Source: Gigaspora margarita | Lineage: Eukaryota > Glomeromycota > Glomeromycetes > Diversisporales > Gigasporaceae | Assembly: GCA_009809945.1 (NCBI GenBank) | Contig: WTPW01000692.1 | Location: forward strand, 256,634-320,633 | Length of the DNA: 64,000 nucleotides | Direction of reading: 5' to 3' | Part shown: positions 46,801 through 58,550 of the stretch, one piece after another | Position numbering within the stretch: the stretch's first letter is position 1 | How the letters are laid out: each line of letters opens with the position of its first letter | Program-made: the position numbers and the translations under genes | The notes under the pieces: generated by a model | The model's input: only the letters and a program-made list of their open reading frames with translations | What the model was told of the DNA's origin: nothing | Databases searched by the model: none

Positions 46801-49495
46801 TTTTCTGTAAAATCGGTTGTAAAATGGTTTGATTAAAGCCAAATTATCAACAATAAAAATGTTTTTAGCATAAACTAATATTCGATTATTTTACTAATTA
46901 TGCAGCATTCTAAGAACGTTTTAATTCATAATGGCGAACCTCTTTTGGCAGACTTTGGTCTTTCGAAATCTCTTCTAGAATCAAAAGACGGATATATGTC
47001 AGAAATTCGTGGAGTGCAAGCTTACGTTGATCCAAAATTACTAGTAAAAAGCAAATTTAATCGTCATCATGAGAAAGCTTCGGATATTTATAGTTTTGGA
47101 GTGCTGATGTGGGAAATATACACTTGTTGTCCACCATTTGAAAACAATAAACACGATTATATATTTGCTGCATGGCTTTATTTTGGTCTAAGAGAAGAGC
47201 GGAAAGTAGGAATGCCTATGAAATATATTGAGATATACGAAAAATGTTGGAATCCGGACCCTTCATTAAGACCTGAAATTTCTGACATACTAAGAGATCT
47301 TGAATGTCTTGAGAAAGAAGAAGGGCCGACCTGTACAGAACAAAATATTTCGTTAACAGGTTTGTAATGCAATAATGGCATAACAACTAGCTGATATAAT
47401 TGTTTAAAATTTCCTAATCTGTTCTTCAATTCAATTTATTGTAGAATCTCCAGTACAATATTCTACAATTCCAAAAAATTTACCAAATTATACTGCACAA
47501 ATGCAATTACATTCGATCTTGACTGTAGATTTAAAACAGTCTATTACTTTAGATACATTTTTACCATTATTTGAAAAAATTCATCAATTAAGAAAAACTT
47601 GGATACCACTTAATATGCAACTTAATAAAAAAATGTGTAGAAGATTAGGTCAATGTATTATTGACGCTGAACACAATATTTGTACGCTTGAAAATCAATT
47701 AGATATCCGCGCTGATGATCCATTCATAACATTAGAGAATTATGTATCTTTTCAAGCTTTTCTACGAAATATAGAGAGCATCAAATATTTTATTGAAAAT
47801 ATTTCTCAAATCGGGGGATTAAAATCTTTTGTTCGTGTGATTGATTCAACAATTTCATTGAATCTATTAAAAAATGAATATATTAAATTACTAACAGAAT
47901 TTAATGAATCTATATCGTCTCTCAATTTCGAGTCTCGAATCAATAAACAAGTTTCCGATATCACCAGTGAAGTTGATGATGATATTGAGGAAACAATTAA
48001 GGTAATTTTTTTTTATTTAAAGTTACAATTTTTATCCTAGAAATGTAATTTGCGTTATTTACGTTATTTATTCTTTAGTTTATCGAAGCACTTCAATGCA
48101 ACTTTGATGAAGTTGATTACATGTTTGGATTTATTGATCAAATAAATAACAGTATTAAGAATTCCTCTACCAATGATGATTTATTTTATGACCAAACAAT
48201 GAAGTCTATAAAAGAATTTAAAGATGGAAATATTCAAAAGACAGACGATGGTAGTATCACAATCATAAAACAGTTTCATCAAGATGATCAAGATGAAAAG
48301 AATGATATATTTGTTCAGGCAAAACTTTTAAAAGCTTCAAAAGGTTTAATAAACATAGCCAAATTTTATGGAATCATACAAGACACATCATCTCCTAACT
48401 CAAGATATGTGATCATCGAATGGTCAGATCATGGCAATTTAAAGGAATATTATGTAAAGCATAAACCTTTAAATCCTTTGATTAAGTTAAACTTTGCATT
48501 TGATATATGCAATGGATTGGTATTTTTAAATGCATTAAACTTTTTACATTGTGATATTAGGCCTGAAAATATCTTGATAACTGGTAGTACAAGTAATCTT
48601 AAGGCTAAAATTACAAATTTTTTTCATAGTCGATTAATGACAGATGAAACAAAAAATATCGGTGTTGGACCCGGAATCAGATATATAGCACCAGAAATAT
48701 TAAAACGAAATACTTATACTCATAATACTTATACTCATAATACTCATACTCATTCATTATATCCACCCGACAAATATGAACCAAAATATGATTTCAAATG
48801 TGAAGCTTATAGATAAGTTTATAAAATTAATGTGCGGTCAGACCTTATTATTTTCAACGTTTTTGTTTCGTTGATACATTAATTGAATGCGAAATAGCCA
48901 ATGGTTGGTGTTATATGTTTCTGTTTCGAATCACTATATATTATTAGTTATAGCCGATTTGTAGAATTGGGCCTTAAGTTCCAAAATTTAACTAATGGAT
49001 TATTCATTTTGGGGAGCTTCTGTAATTTGTTATTCTCTAAATTTTAAATATACAACTTTAATATAATATAATTATTGTTGTTATTATTGTTAAAGGGTTC
49101 TGACAGGATTTTTTATGTAAATTATTAAATCCTAACTTTTTTTTTTTTTACATAATTTAGCTTTGGTGTGGTTCTTTGGGAGCTTGCAAATGAAAAACTC
49201 CATTTGAAGATTATGATATTCACCTTATAAAAGATAAAATCATTAATCAAGACCACCAATGGAATTTTGATAATTCTATGCCAGAAGAATATATAGAGAT
49301 CAGTATAAAAGGTAAATAATAAATTATCTTTTTTAAAAATAATATTATTAATTTTGATTAATATTTTATCGTTATTTAGCGCTTAGTTATGCACCAAACA
49401 ACCGTCCAACGATATGCAATATGTTTAAAGTCCTATATAGCCTAGTAAATAATAAAAGAAAAACTCCAAAAGTAATCATTTCGAATTGTAACTAA
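43847..49495 (+). CDS. RIPK-like kinase joined to MLKL-like bundle and pseudokinase; 3' end damaged
   Basis: Spliced model: 43847-44506, 44585-44651, 46410-46585, 46906-47359, 47445-48001, 48079-48816 (883 aa as it stands); relic exons follow at 49161-49311 and 49380-49495. All junctions are GT..AG and phases agree. Residues 1-37 are very hydrophobic (signal peptide or anchor). Residues about 38-175 hold four NKEEFHxETTN repeats. Kinase 1 follows: GGFGIV near 182, IAAK near 200, HRDLHSKN split by intron 3 near 300, ADFG near 317; apparently active. Exon 5 (about 453-638) reads as an all-helical bundle (LPLFEKIHQLRKTWIPL, then IESIKYFIENISQIGGLKSF) that matches the MLKL N-terminal four-helix pattern of Glomeromycete kinases. 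Exon 6 is a pseudokinase: no glycine loop, HCDIRPEN, and TNFF where DFG belongs. If exon 4 read on instead of splicing, kinase 1 would end at 47367 as a separate gene. Confidence 0.8.
44652..46409. other. 1758-bp intron 2 loaded with repeats
   Basis: The other introns of this gene are 77-320 bp, plus the damaged one of 348 bp. This one contains a diverged relative of the 18430 MITE (about 44680-44970; CATTTCACCAACAAC and GTGAAATGATTGTCAG arms), CGAAATAACGC palindromes at 45430-45690, a MITE with CTCACCGGGTAAAT/ATCACCCGGGTGAG ends at about 45740-45950, and a GGTCCCGAG end at 46080-46120. Confidence 0.8.
48813..49495 (+). pseudogene. Relic 3' exons of the pseudokinase
   Basis: The expected donor after AGCTTATAG reads ATAAGT instead of GTAAGT, so reading runs into TAA at 48814. 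The next exon (49161) starts SFGVVLWELANEK, the right continuation, and has a one-base deletion near 49202 (CTCCATTTG). The last exon (49380) reads SYAPNNRPTICNMF, the C-lobe end with its conserved Arg, and stops at 49493. With the donor and one base restored the lengths add to whole codons (971 aa), so this is recent decay of a once complete domain. Confidence 0.8.
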
Positions 49496-50720
49496 GCGAA
49501 GATCAGTTAGATAGAATGAAAAGTAAAAAGGGATCAATGTCTGATGCTAATTACGTATTTTCTTTTTTTATCTTTTATATCAAAAATATTCACGTGATTT
49601 TATCTCTATAAGTAAAATTGCGTGACTTATGGAGGAATGACTGTATTGCTTATCTTTACATTTTTTTTCTTTTACTGTATCTACATTAATATCATATTAT
49701 TTATCACTTACATTTTTCCTAAAAAAATCGTTGCATTGTGGCTTATTTAGAGTTAACTATGGCATAACATCTGAATGCTGGAAATGCCGCAACCCGTATT
49801 GCTGCATTTTGCAATTTTGCATTGATGGCATAATTTACGGAACATGTGTTCAGATTAATTCACAATAACGACAAGATAGGTATTGGTTTGCTAGTCTTGT
49901 TTATTAGATAGCATTTATCGGTAAATAAAATAATTATAAATAGTTAATATCAGTAATTATAATGTATGTATACATACTTTAAACTATCATAAATAAAAGT
50001 ACATATCAGATATGTTGTACGTCGATTCTAAATCAATTAGAGTGGAATTCTAATTAAGCTTGAATGATAAGAGAATTATGATCAAAGAAATTTTTTTGGA
50101 AAATGAGTGCGTATATAAAAATTGAATATCTTTAAATTACATTCAGTGCGATTGAAATTCCACTTTAACACTGAGCAATTCTCTAAATTAGATCCTTTTA
50201 AAAATCTTAAAATATAAGAACAATTATTGTCGCGGATGGTGAAATTTAGAGGCTTCAAATTGAAAATATAAACCTTACTAAAATCCACCTATTCTCTTTT
50301 ATTAATAACTCTAACCATAAATCCTAACTCAACCATAGAAAAAAAGTCCCTAAAAATTTTTAAAATCGTACATAAAATAGATCCAAATTTCTCACCCGAT
50401 TTCATGATCATGAAAATTATTATTATACATATGCAATATCTAATATAATGATATATTATAATCTGAGATTACATTAAAATACTTCATAAAAAATTTTATG
50501 TTTTAGAAGATTTATTAATAAATTCTTCAATATAGATCAATATAGATCATATTGGTTATAAGATTATCATTTATATCCAACCTAGTGTAAGATAAAAAAA
50601 AAAAAACAGACAATACTGTAATGCCAATTTAGGCTCCAACCGATTACGAAGAGGACCCTTTTATACTTTCGAATAGGAATAGAACAATTTAAACTTAATA
50701 TCGAAGGCTTGAGTATCAAT
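49496..50720. other. Spacer with a MITE at 50229-50411
   Basis: The MITE is a diverged inverted relative of 34254-34479 (GTCGCGGATGGTGAAATTT; CGATTTCATGATCATG). Otherwise AT-rich with no gene. Confidence 0.6.
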
Positions 50721-50858
50721 TAGTGGTTGGAAACGGTTTTAAAAATTCGAGTTTATCACGTAAATTTTGGGATTTATCAAAATTTAATTGGATAAATTTG
50801 GATAAACTTGAATTTTGATGTGATAAACTCGAATTTTTAAAACCGGTTCCAATCTCTA
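50721..50858. mobile_element. hAT-type MITE
   Basis: 138 bp. Ends TAGTGGTTGGAAACGG and TAGAGATTGGAACCGG (reverse complement). Flanks GTATCAAT and ATATCAAC (6 of 8 match). Confidence 0.72.
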
Positions 50859-50967
50859 ATATCAACAAGAAATATTGATGGGATGATATGATGACAGGTT
50901 ATATCAATAAAGGTGTTATTCTTTAAAGTGATGATGTTAAAGCAGGTGACAATCGAGATGTGGTGAT

Positions 50968-51376
50968 TAGGGTTCCAAGCTTTTTGACCCGTTTTTTTTT
51001 ACTATATTTAATTAATAATTTTAGAAAACTGATCTTTTTAAGCTGCTTTTAATTATTATCGAAATTGCAGAAGAGTAACTTTTCTACAAATTTCTAGATA
51101 GAGTTTTGTAATCCTCATATTAGTTTTTGAGTTATCTAAATTCTAAAATCAAACAAAACGGGTCAACCGGGTAACCGTGACCCATTTTTTTCATTTTTAT
51201 AGATTAGATAGCTCGAAAATAATAGAAAAATCTGAGAACATTTGTGATAATCTATATAGAATTATTTTTTATCTGTAAATTTTATTATTAATAAGGAGAT
51301 AATTGAAAAAGCCAGAATTTTGAAAATCTTGACCAAATATGGCATGCAAAACTGGGTCACCCGATTTGGAACCCTA
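50968..51376. mobile_element. hAT-type MITE with perfect 8-bp duplication
   Basis: 409 bp with ends TAGGGTTCCAA and perfect 8-bp flanks GTGGTGAT (50960-50967, 51377-51384). Inserted at the edge of a gene fragment. Confidence 0.9.
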
Positions 51377-51674
51377 GTGGTGATACAGGAAGGATTATTC
51401 TTGAGACAAAGACTAGGTTTGAATTCGGCAAACTTTTATTAAATGGTATTAATGAAGTTCGTTCTTCTTCGTTTAATAATAAAACACATGTTTCTATAAA
51501 TTTTTTGCCCATAATATCGGTACAACATTGGGGTTCTACGTCAGCTATGTAAATCAAACCTATATCAGGTCCCCCTAATATTTCATTATTAGAAGATTTT
51601 TTAATGATCTCATCGATCAAAAGTATATCATATAAATTAAATATAGAAATAGCCCATACTTCTTTTAGATGCAC
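51377..51674 (-). pseudogene. Fragment of an unrecognised gene family (b)
   Basis: About 100 codons open on the minus strand, including LGGPDIGLIYIADVEPQCC and GKKFIETCVLLLNEEER. Related to fragments at 40145-40305 and 54780-54885. I do not recognise the family. The downstream part is cut by the hAT-type MITE at 50968-51376. Confidence 0.6.
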
Positions 51675-51931
51675 AGATCGAATTTCTTTCTCTTTCGAAG
51701 TTTTTTAAAAACCAATCATTTTTTACGCAACATATTTACAAAGTTACGAAGTATTTTTTCATATAAGTTTATAAAACATTGGTTCCAAATCCATTATTTC
51801 TATTTTTCAGCATTAAACAGCATTAAAATTTTAAATTTGAACCGAATTGTAAGTTTTTTTTTATTTAATTATAAAAAACGGCTTCGTAACTTTTTTCGTA
51901 GGGACTTAATTTTAATTTCTACAAAATATTA

Positions 51932-52115
51932 CAGGTGACCCTCGTTAATATCAACCCATTTGAACCTGTTAAAAATTATGTTGATAGTGATATTAACGAA
52001 AATACATATTAAAGTTGATATATATGAGGGAGTTTTGATATATAAAAATTTGTAAAAATTTGATTTGTGGCTTAGGTTGATATTAACGTAGGTTGATATT
52101 AACGGGGGTCACCTG
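51932..52115. mobile_element. pogo/Tigger-like MITE
   Basis: 184 bp, ends CAGGTGACCCYCGTTAATATCAAC in pieces on both arms, TA flanks (51930, 52116). Lies just upstream of the transposase relic. Confidence 0.85.
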
Positions 52116-54663
52116 TACTTTGAATTACGGTAAAGTTAAAGCTGGGCATCTATTTTTAGCAATGGGTATATCATATAAGCGTCGATCTCAACTGAAGAAT
52201 TGTAATAAAATTCGATTAGAAAAGCAAAAAGAAAAGCTGCATAACAAGATGACAATTAATAATATAAATCAGTGTTTGGATACAATGGATTCTAATCAAC
52301 TTCAATACATTCTAAATACTATACAAAGTACTTTAACCGTGAGCAAAGATAATTCACAACCTGTAATTGAAAGTAATGATGATTAGCATAATCGAACAAA
52401 TGAAGATCCCAATTATTCAAAAATAACTTTTATGATCAAACAATTACCTGAAAAAGAACTTTTATCAATTGAACATCTAATTTCAACGATGCAATATCAA
52501 ACTGGACCTAATAAAGGCAAAATCTATTCACCATATCTGCAAAAAAAGGCTCACAAATTTATATCTCAATCATTTTGCAAACAGCAGCCTGCGTATCAGT
52601 TATTACAAAAGTCTAATGCAAAATTAAAAGTCGATCTTAACAAACTTCAAAAACAAAATCAAGCTTTAATTAAAAAAACGCAATCATTTGGAGCCCAAAT
52701 TATGCAACTTCGCAATCAAAAATCAAACTATATATCAACGATTCGTTCACTTTCTTGTCAATCTCGTCAGATTTCTAATCAAGTCTTTCAAAAAAAAATC
52801 AAATCTATTTTTCAAGAAAATAAATGCAAATATATATCTAATACAATTTGGTTAGCAACTAGTATTTCACAAGTTGGTCAAATTTCATTGAATTCAACAG
52901 TAGAATGTATGCAGCTAATTTACGAATTTCTAACAGGAAAGCCACCACAAAATTGGTTAGCAACGACAACATTAAATACTTGGCATAAAGATATGTCAAA
53001 AATTTATATAGATACTCAAATTAATCAACTTGCTAATGCTTCAGCATATGGAATTATGGTCGATGAGTCAACATGAGGTGAAATAAAAAATTTTATTATG
53101 TGCTACCAGTTCTGGAATCAAAGTTGTTAGGCTCTAGCTGCCATTATAACTCACCTTCAAAATATTTTACGATGTAATGCGGATACTGTTTCAGATACTG
53201 TTATTAAATGTATTGAACATGATGGATTAGATATTGCAAAGTGTATCTTATTGGTAACCGACAACATGGCTTACATGTCTGGAGCAAGAAAAGGCGCTGT
53301 AGTTCAATTTCAAAAAAAATCTGGTTCGAACTCAATACGTATTGGATGTGGACTTCATATACTCCAGATTATATTTAATCATTTTGAGCAAAAAGCATTT
53401 GGAACACTTCCGAATAGTACCGGTTTTTCAAAAAAGTCACATCCCTATAATTTGCTCTACTTGGCATGGAAATTACATAATGGATACGATTCAAGCGATA
53501 AAGACAAACCGCTTAACATTAATTCTCAAATTATTAAAAATCTTTATATCGGGCTGTTAGGTTTTTATTATGAACAATATCAATTACCACTTCGTTCAAG
53601 ATGGGGGTATGAACTTCGAACAGCTAAGCAATACCTTAATCGTTATACCGCCCACGTTGAATTTGCAAAATGGTTCATTAAAGAAATAGAAAATTATCAA
53701 AATGTTCCCAAATCCTATCTTAATGAATGGTACCTTTTTAAATCTTGGCTTAATGATCCAAAATTGAATATTCAAATTAAATGCTTGGTAAATTTTGCCG
53801 AGCATTTTTACGAACCTCTCATGCAATTTATGGTGGGTTACGATCCTATACCACGAATTTATCAAAACAATCAATTGGTTACCTTACCTTCCGGTCGTTG
53901 GGCACATGAAATGCTGGATAAAGTTTCTGAATGGCTCGAATTTCTTAAAAATCTCAAAAACAACTTTGACATATTTTTTTCAGATCAATTATTAGAGGCT
54001 GTAGACTTATTATCGAATGAAGAATTTGATAATCTTTTTAATAACTTGGAGCTTGGAATTTTAGCAGCTTTAGAGCACTTTGAAAAATGGCTTTTACAGT
54101 GGCTTCATTTGCCATTAGCAATATGTCGACTTGGCGGAAACAATGCACGATCATTTGCATCTAGTTATTATTACGTGATACTTCAAAATTCTTGGATTTA
54201 TCCACCTTCTGATTTGGAGTTATATTATGCTCAATACTTGGAATGTGATAAAAATAATGGAATGACAAATGACTTTGGTTTACGTGAGAAGCTATTATCT
54301 GATAAAGATTTTCTTACAGAATTTGAACGATTCTGTATTTGTGAAAACTCAAAAATATATGAGTTTCCTAAACTTTACGATTTCGTTAAAAATCATATTT
54401 ATTTTATTATTATTCACCAGCAGCAAGTTGAAGGTCTATTCAACAAACTAGATCTAAAAACACATGCAAATATGTCGGAATTAATGAAAGAATCAAAGCT
54501 TCATTTGGCATCTAACAAAATTCCAAAGGAAAATTTAACTGATGGATTGAACGAAATACGAAAACAAAGAAATAAAACCAAAAAGCAACCACTTCAAGAA
54601 GCTCAACCACAATTATTTGGGCCAAATATTGCATCAACTCTTTTTAATCAAATACTTCGCTAA
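52093..54663 (+). pseudogene. hAT-like transposase, three nonsense codons
   Basis: A single frame runs the whole length (about 850 codons) and is broken only by TAG 52384, TGA 53074 and TAG 53128; there are no frameshifts. Each stop is one transition from CAG or CGA. It begins within the MITE at 51932, so the true start lies 5' or was destroyed. Acidic residues in hAT-like context: GIMVDEST just before the second stop, LVTDNMAYMSGARKG at about 53250, then a CGLH motif and HQQQVEGLFNKLDLKTH near 54417, resembling the hAT C-terminal dimerisation segment. A coiled-coil-like Lys/Gln-rich part lies near 52610-52790. No BED finger is seen. Its own terminal repeats were not identified. Confidence 0.72.
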
Positions 54664-54779
54664 TAAATTAGATTTATTATACAGTTTATAACCGACAATG
54701 TAATAATATTGCTGTAATAAAAATCATATAACTAATCTATTATCGTTATATATTAAAAATTTGATTAGTAAAAAATCTT

Positions 54780-55010
54780 CAATAATAACATTTATAATAG
54801 GACCTGATATAGTTTTGATTTATATAGCTAACGTAAAACCCCAGTACAACATGTCTACACCATTGATGATTTATGAGAAGGCTTGAAATAAATTCTTATT
54901 ATTAAGGTATGAGAATATTTTAAAAAAACATTCGCTTGGTAATACTATCATTTTAATGAGAAAAAAAGGAATCAGATTCATACCAATATTCTATACAATT
55001 AACTCTCTTT
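54780..55010 (+). pseudogene. Fragment of an unrecognised gene family (c)
   Basis: Reads IIGPDIVLIYIANVKPQ, matching fragment (b). The following DNA is the inverse of 40000-40145. No intact frame. Confidence 0.55.
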
Positions 55011-55320
55011 ATACCGAACTGCATGTCCTAGAAGATTTTGTTCGATATAGAGTGAGTTCGCTTTATACAGTTCGCTCCCCATACCAAACAGTTCTGTATA
55101 TAGTTAACCAATAAAATCATATACACGTGATCAAGAATCACAATTTTTTATATATAATGAAAGATTTATTCAATGTTAAACTCTATAAAAGCATAATCAA
55201 TATGCACAATTTAATGTAATCAAAAAAAGGTATATACGTACTGTACGTATGCACACACGCATATACAGTACTTCTATACTAAAAAATGTGAAATGTTAAA
55301 GTCCGGAGCATAAATCAGGA
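55011..55320. repeat. Possible MITE with TTAACTCTCTTTATACCGAAC ends
   Basis: Inverted TTAACT/AGTTAA and GTTCGCT words lie at about 55000-55110. Weak arms; AT-rich sequence after it. Confidence 0.4.
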
Positions 55321-55324
55321 CTAT

Positions 55325-56213
55325 ATGGGTGATTTCAATAGAAACAACCCATTTTTACAATTTTTTGAAAAATGAGTTTTTATTTAATTAATATAAATTT
55401 TGAAATGATTGACATTTTCAATTATAAATGAAAGTTGAATTGCATAATAAAAAATCAAAGATAATATACAAGAAAAATTACACAAGACTGCATTGTGCAA
55501 AGGGCCAACACATCATGAGATTACCTGATAGTCACATGTTACCTTAATCAGGTAGTTTTAAGAAGAGTGAACCCAGTGATGATTTCGAATTGTATTACCC
55601 TCGATATAATCACTTCTAATTTTGATTGGCCAAAAAAAGTAAACAAATATCAGGTAACGTTATAATCAATGATCTTTAATCTAAGGGCAGTGTCATTAAT
55701 CACCTAATTATTTTTTATTAGAGGCCTACCCTCCTCCCCCCTCTATAATATAGATTTGGTCAGGTTCCTATATATAATTTTAGCATTTTTTTACCCCCTC
55801 CCCCCTAAAAAATCACCTGATTTTTGTCACTCCCCTAACATTAAGGTTAGGGTTAGGGTCAGCTTTTTGATATAGTTAAAAGGTCTTTTATATATCAGAT
55901 ATAGATATTGCTTACGTTATAGTTACATGAAATATTTGTTTTTATGTGATTGATCCATTGTTTCGTATCATCTGATTTTGTTTATGTTCTTTTGACCACT
56001 CAAAATCTCAGGTGATTATATCGAGGGTGACATAATTTGTGATCATTACTGGGTTCATTCTTCTTCAAGTGTCCCCTTAACCAATCAAAATCATAAAATT
56101 TGATTAACTCCAGATTAGTTCAAAAATCAAAACAAATGATTAAACTTAATTATCTCAAAATAAAATATATGTAAAAATAGGCCGTTTCTATTGAAATCAC
56201 CTATATAATTTTT
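55325..56213. mobile_element. Fold-back element, about 890 bp, with nested inverted arms
   Basis: Outer ends GGGTGATTTCAATAGAAAC and its complement, TA flanks. Inner matching arms: ACCCAGTGATGATTTCG / GATCATTACTGGGTTC and ATTACCCTCGATATAATCAC / its inverse. A TTAGGGTTAGGG word lies near 55850. Confidence 0.75.
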
Positions 56214-57344
56214 TATGGAATCATCTGCCTTATTGGGCTGATCCATGTTAATCTGTTTATATGGTTTGAAATGCTAATTGGCTCAATATCACATGAGCAG
56301 AACCCAATGCATACAAAGTCTATTGCTCCCTCTAGTAAGTCCTCCACTATGCTCTGGACAATCAGTCACACAATTTGTCACATCTAAAATTTTGCCATAG
56401 GATCTTCATAAATTACACAAATATATTTTAAATTTTCTCCTAAAAAGTACTAGCTAGAATACATTTTTACTCTAAGAAAAGTTATTCTGGGCTTCTATGA
56501 GTAAAACAGTATAAACAATATAAAAAAACAATGATCCTCTATAGAATACTAAACCTTAAAAAATGTCTACCATTTTGGCTTTTTTCTTAGAATATTCTTT
56601 AGTCACAAATTCTTTGTATGAAAAGTAGATTAGTCGATGCACACAAGTGAGGAATTTCTGTGAATTATAACTTTAAATAGGCAATAGGTTATAAACTTGT
56701 GAAGAAAATCCAGAACCCCCATTTTTATACTATGTAGATCAATAGAATTCACTAATTAGATCTAAATATGAAGGCATTACAGGCTGAGATTTAGTTCTTT
56801 AGTTTAGTCATCATAAAGATCAGATGAAGTTTGATATAAGGTATCTTCCATCATTTTAGGTTTTATAATAATTAAACAAATTTAATGTTATTTAAATTGT
56901 ATATATTATACTAACAATCTGTGAGATAAATAACTAGCAAAATCAAATAAGTCAACTCCAAATAGTACTTATATTTAGAGATGGGCAAGGTAATAATGAA
57001 GTAATAATTACTTATTTTTTACTCTAATATTCATACCATAAATTCTCGAAATAGCAGGCATGGGTGTTATTTCAAATCTTGGCTCAAATTAAGCTTAAAC
57101 TATGCTGAAAATTGGCATTTCACTCTGTGCTATTAGATCCATAAAAATGCTAAAATGTATACTGGTGATAATTCTTGATCTAGTAATCAGAATTTGATCA
57201 AACTACCAACATGTGACCATCTCGATGCCAGCTTTCGAATGGTACCAAAATCATCTTGATTGGACCATTTTAGTCCAAGCTAGTTGAAACTGAATAATTG
57301 GTCCTTACAATTAACCTATTGTGCTCAAATCTTATTGATCAACT
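56214..57344. other. AT-rich spacer
   Basis: No gene seen. A CGAAATAGCAGGCATGGGTG relative of the CGAAATAACGC family at about 57045. Confidence 0.45.
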
Positions 57345-57785
57345 AATACTAGTATTTTACAAAAAAGGATCTGAATGGATCTGAATGGATCTGTATTTTT
57401 AATGGGTATGAATATAGCATTTCACAAAGGGTACCAGAACTGAAACTGCACATATAATTAATATGAAAAATACACTACTAGCAACAGGCTCCACTTGTCT
57501 TCTACATGTGTCTGTAGCTAGTAGCAGTTCTTTAAACTTACTATACAAACTGGATCCAGGTTCAGGTTCAGATCCAGATACGGGTTATGCAGTAAGTTTG
57601 AAGAACTGCTACTAGCTACAGACACATATGGGAGACAAGCGGAGCCTATTGCTAGTAGTATATTTTTCATCTTAATTATATGTACAGTTTCAGTTCTGGT
57701 ACCTTTATGAAATGCTATATTCATACTATTAAAAATACCAGATCTATTTGGATCTATTTGGATTCTTTTTTGTAGAACACTAACT
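57345..57785. mobile_element. Palindromic element centred near 57567
   Basis: About 440 bp of inverted arms (ACTAGCTACAGACACAT, GGTACCAGAACTGAAACTG and others). The minus-strand open frame inside is a hairpin translation. Similar in build to 63295-63692. Confidence 0.8.
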
Positions 57786-57915
57786 AATACTGCACGACCC
57801 ATGATACTGAATATGGGACATTTTAATTAATTCTAGATATTTGAGTTATTCACAGACATGTCTGACATTTTAGACATTTGGGACATAACAGTTTTAACAG
57901 TTATAATTTATATAC

Positions 57916-58134
57916 TATATCCAATCATAAATAATCACCCCTTTTTTTGAAATTTTAAACTCAAATAACTTAAAATTTATCTAATAAAACTTAATAAAAA
58001 TTTATTTATTTAAATTTATAGATTTATAAAGTATAATTTTAAAAAATTTTTTATTGAGTTTGGTTAGATAATTTTCAAGTTATTTGAGTTTAAAATTTCA
58101 AAAAGAGGGTGCTTATTCATGATAGGATACGGTA
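57916..58134. mobile_element. MITE with about 80-bp inverted termini
   Basis: Arms ATAATCACCCC/GGGTGCTTAT and GAAATTTTAAACTCAAATAA plus complement. Confidence 0.7.
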
Positions 58135-58432
58135 TCTAATATAGCTGATATTTAGGATATATGTAATATATTTATTATCTTTATTATATTTATTATAGGC
58201 ATTATACTTAGCATGTAGCATATATCAAATATATCGATTATATAGATTTTTTATTTATTATTGTATTTATTTATTTTGGACAAATATATATAAATACTCA
58301 AGGGTTTTATCTTGCTAAAAAGCAGAGAGAAGAATCTCTGGTTTATTGAATAAAGTAGAAGTGAAGTAGTATTTTTTCACTAAAATACAACTGATACAAT
58401 TCTTAGTATCTTCATATACTATTAATTGTGAC

Positions 58433-58542
58433 TAGAGGTGGGGACATTATAGCCATATTTGAGTAATTACCCAAATATTACCCAAATTTTATATAACGTA
58501 AGAGGGTAATTACCCTTGATCTAAGCAATGTCCCCACCTCTA
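58433..58542. mobile_element. hAT-type MITE with perfect 8-bp duplication
   Basis: 110 bp, ends TAGAGGTGGGGACATT and complement, flanks ATTGTGAC at 58425-58432 and 58543-58550. Confidence 0.9.
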
Positions 58543-58550
58543 ATTGTGAC

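Noticed and set aside
48121-48816. Independent pseudokinase gene starting at 48121
   Set aside because: The frame continues upstream through exon 6 to a canonical acceptor at 48078 and joins the helical exon in phase, so this Met is internal.
57518-57802. 94-codon minus-strand protein
   Set aside because: Lies wholly in a palindrome and is not supported by any domain or conserved residue.
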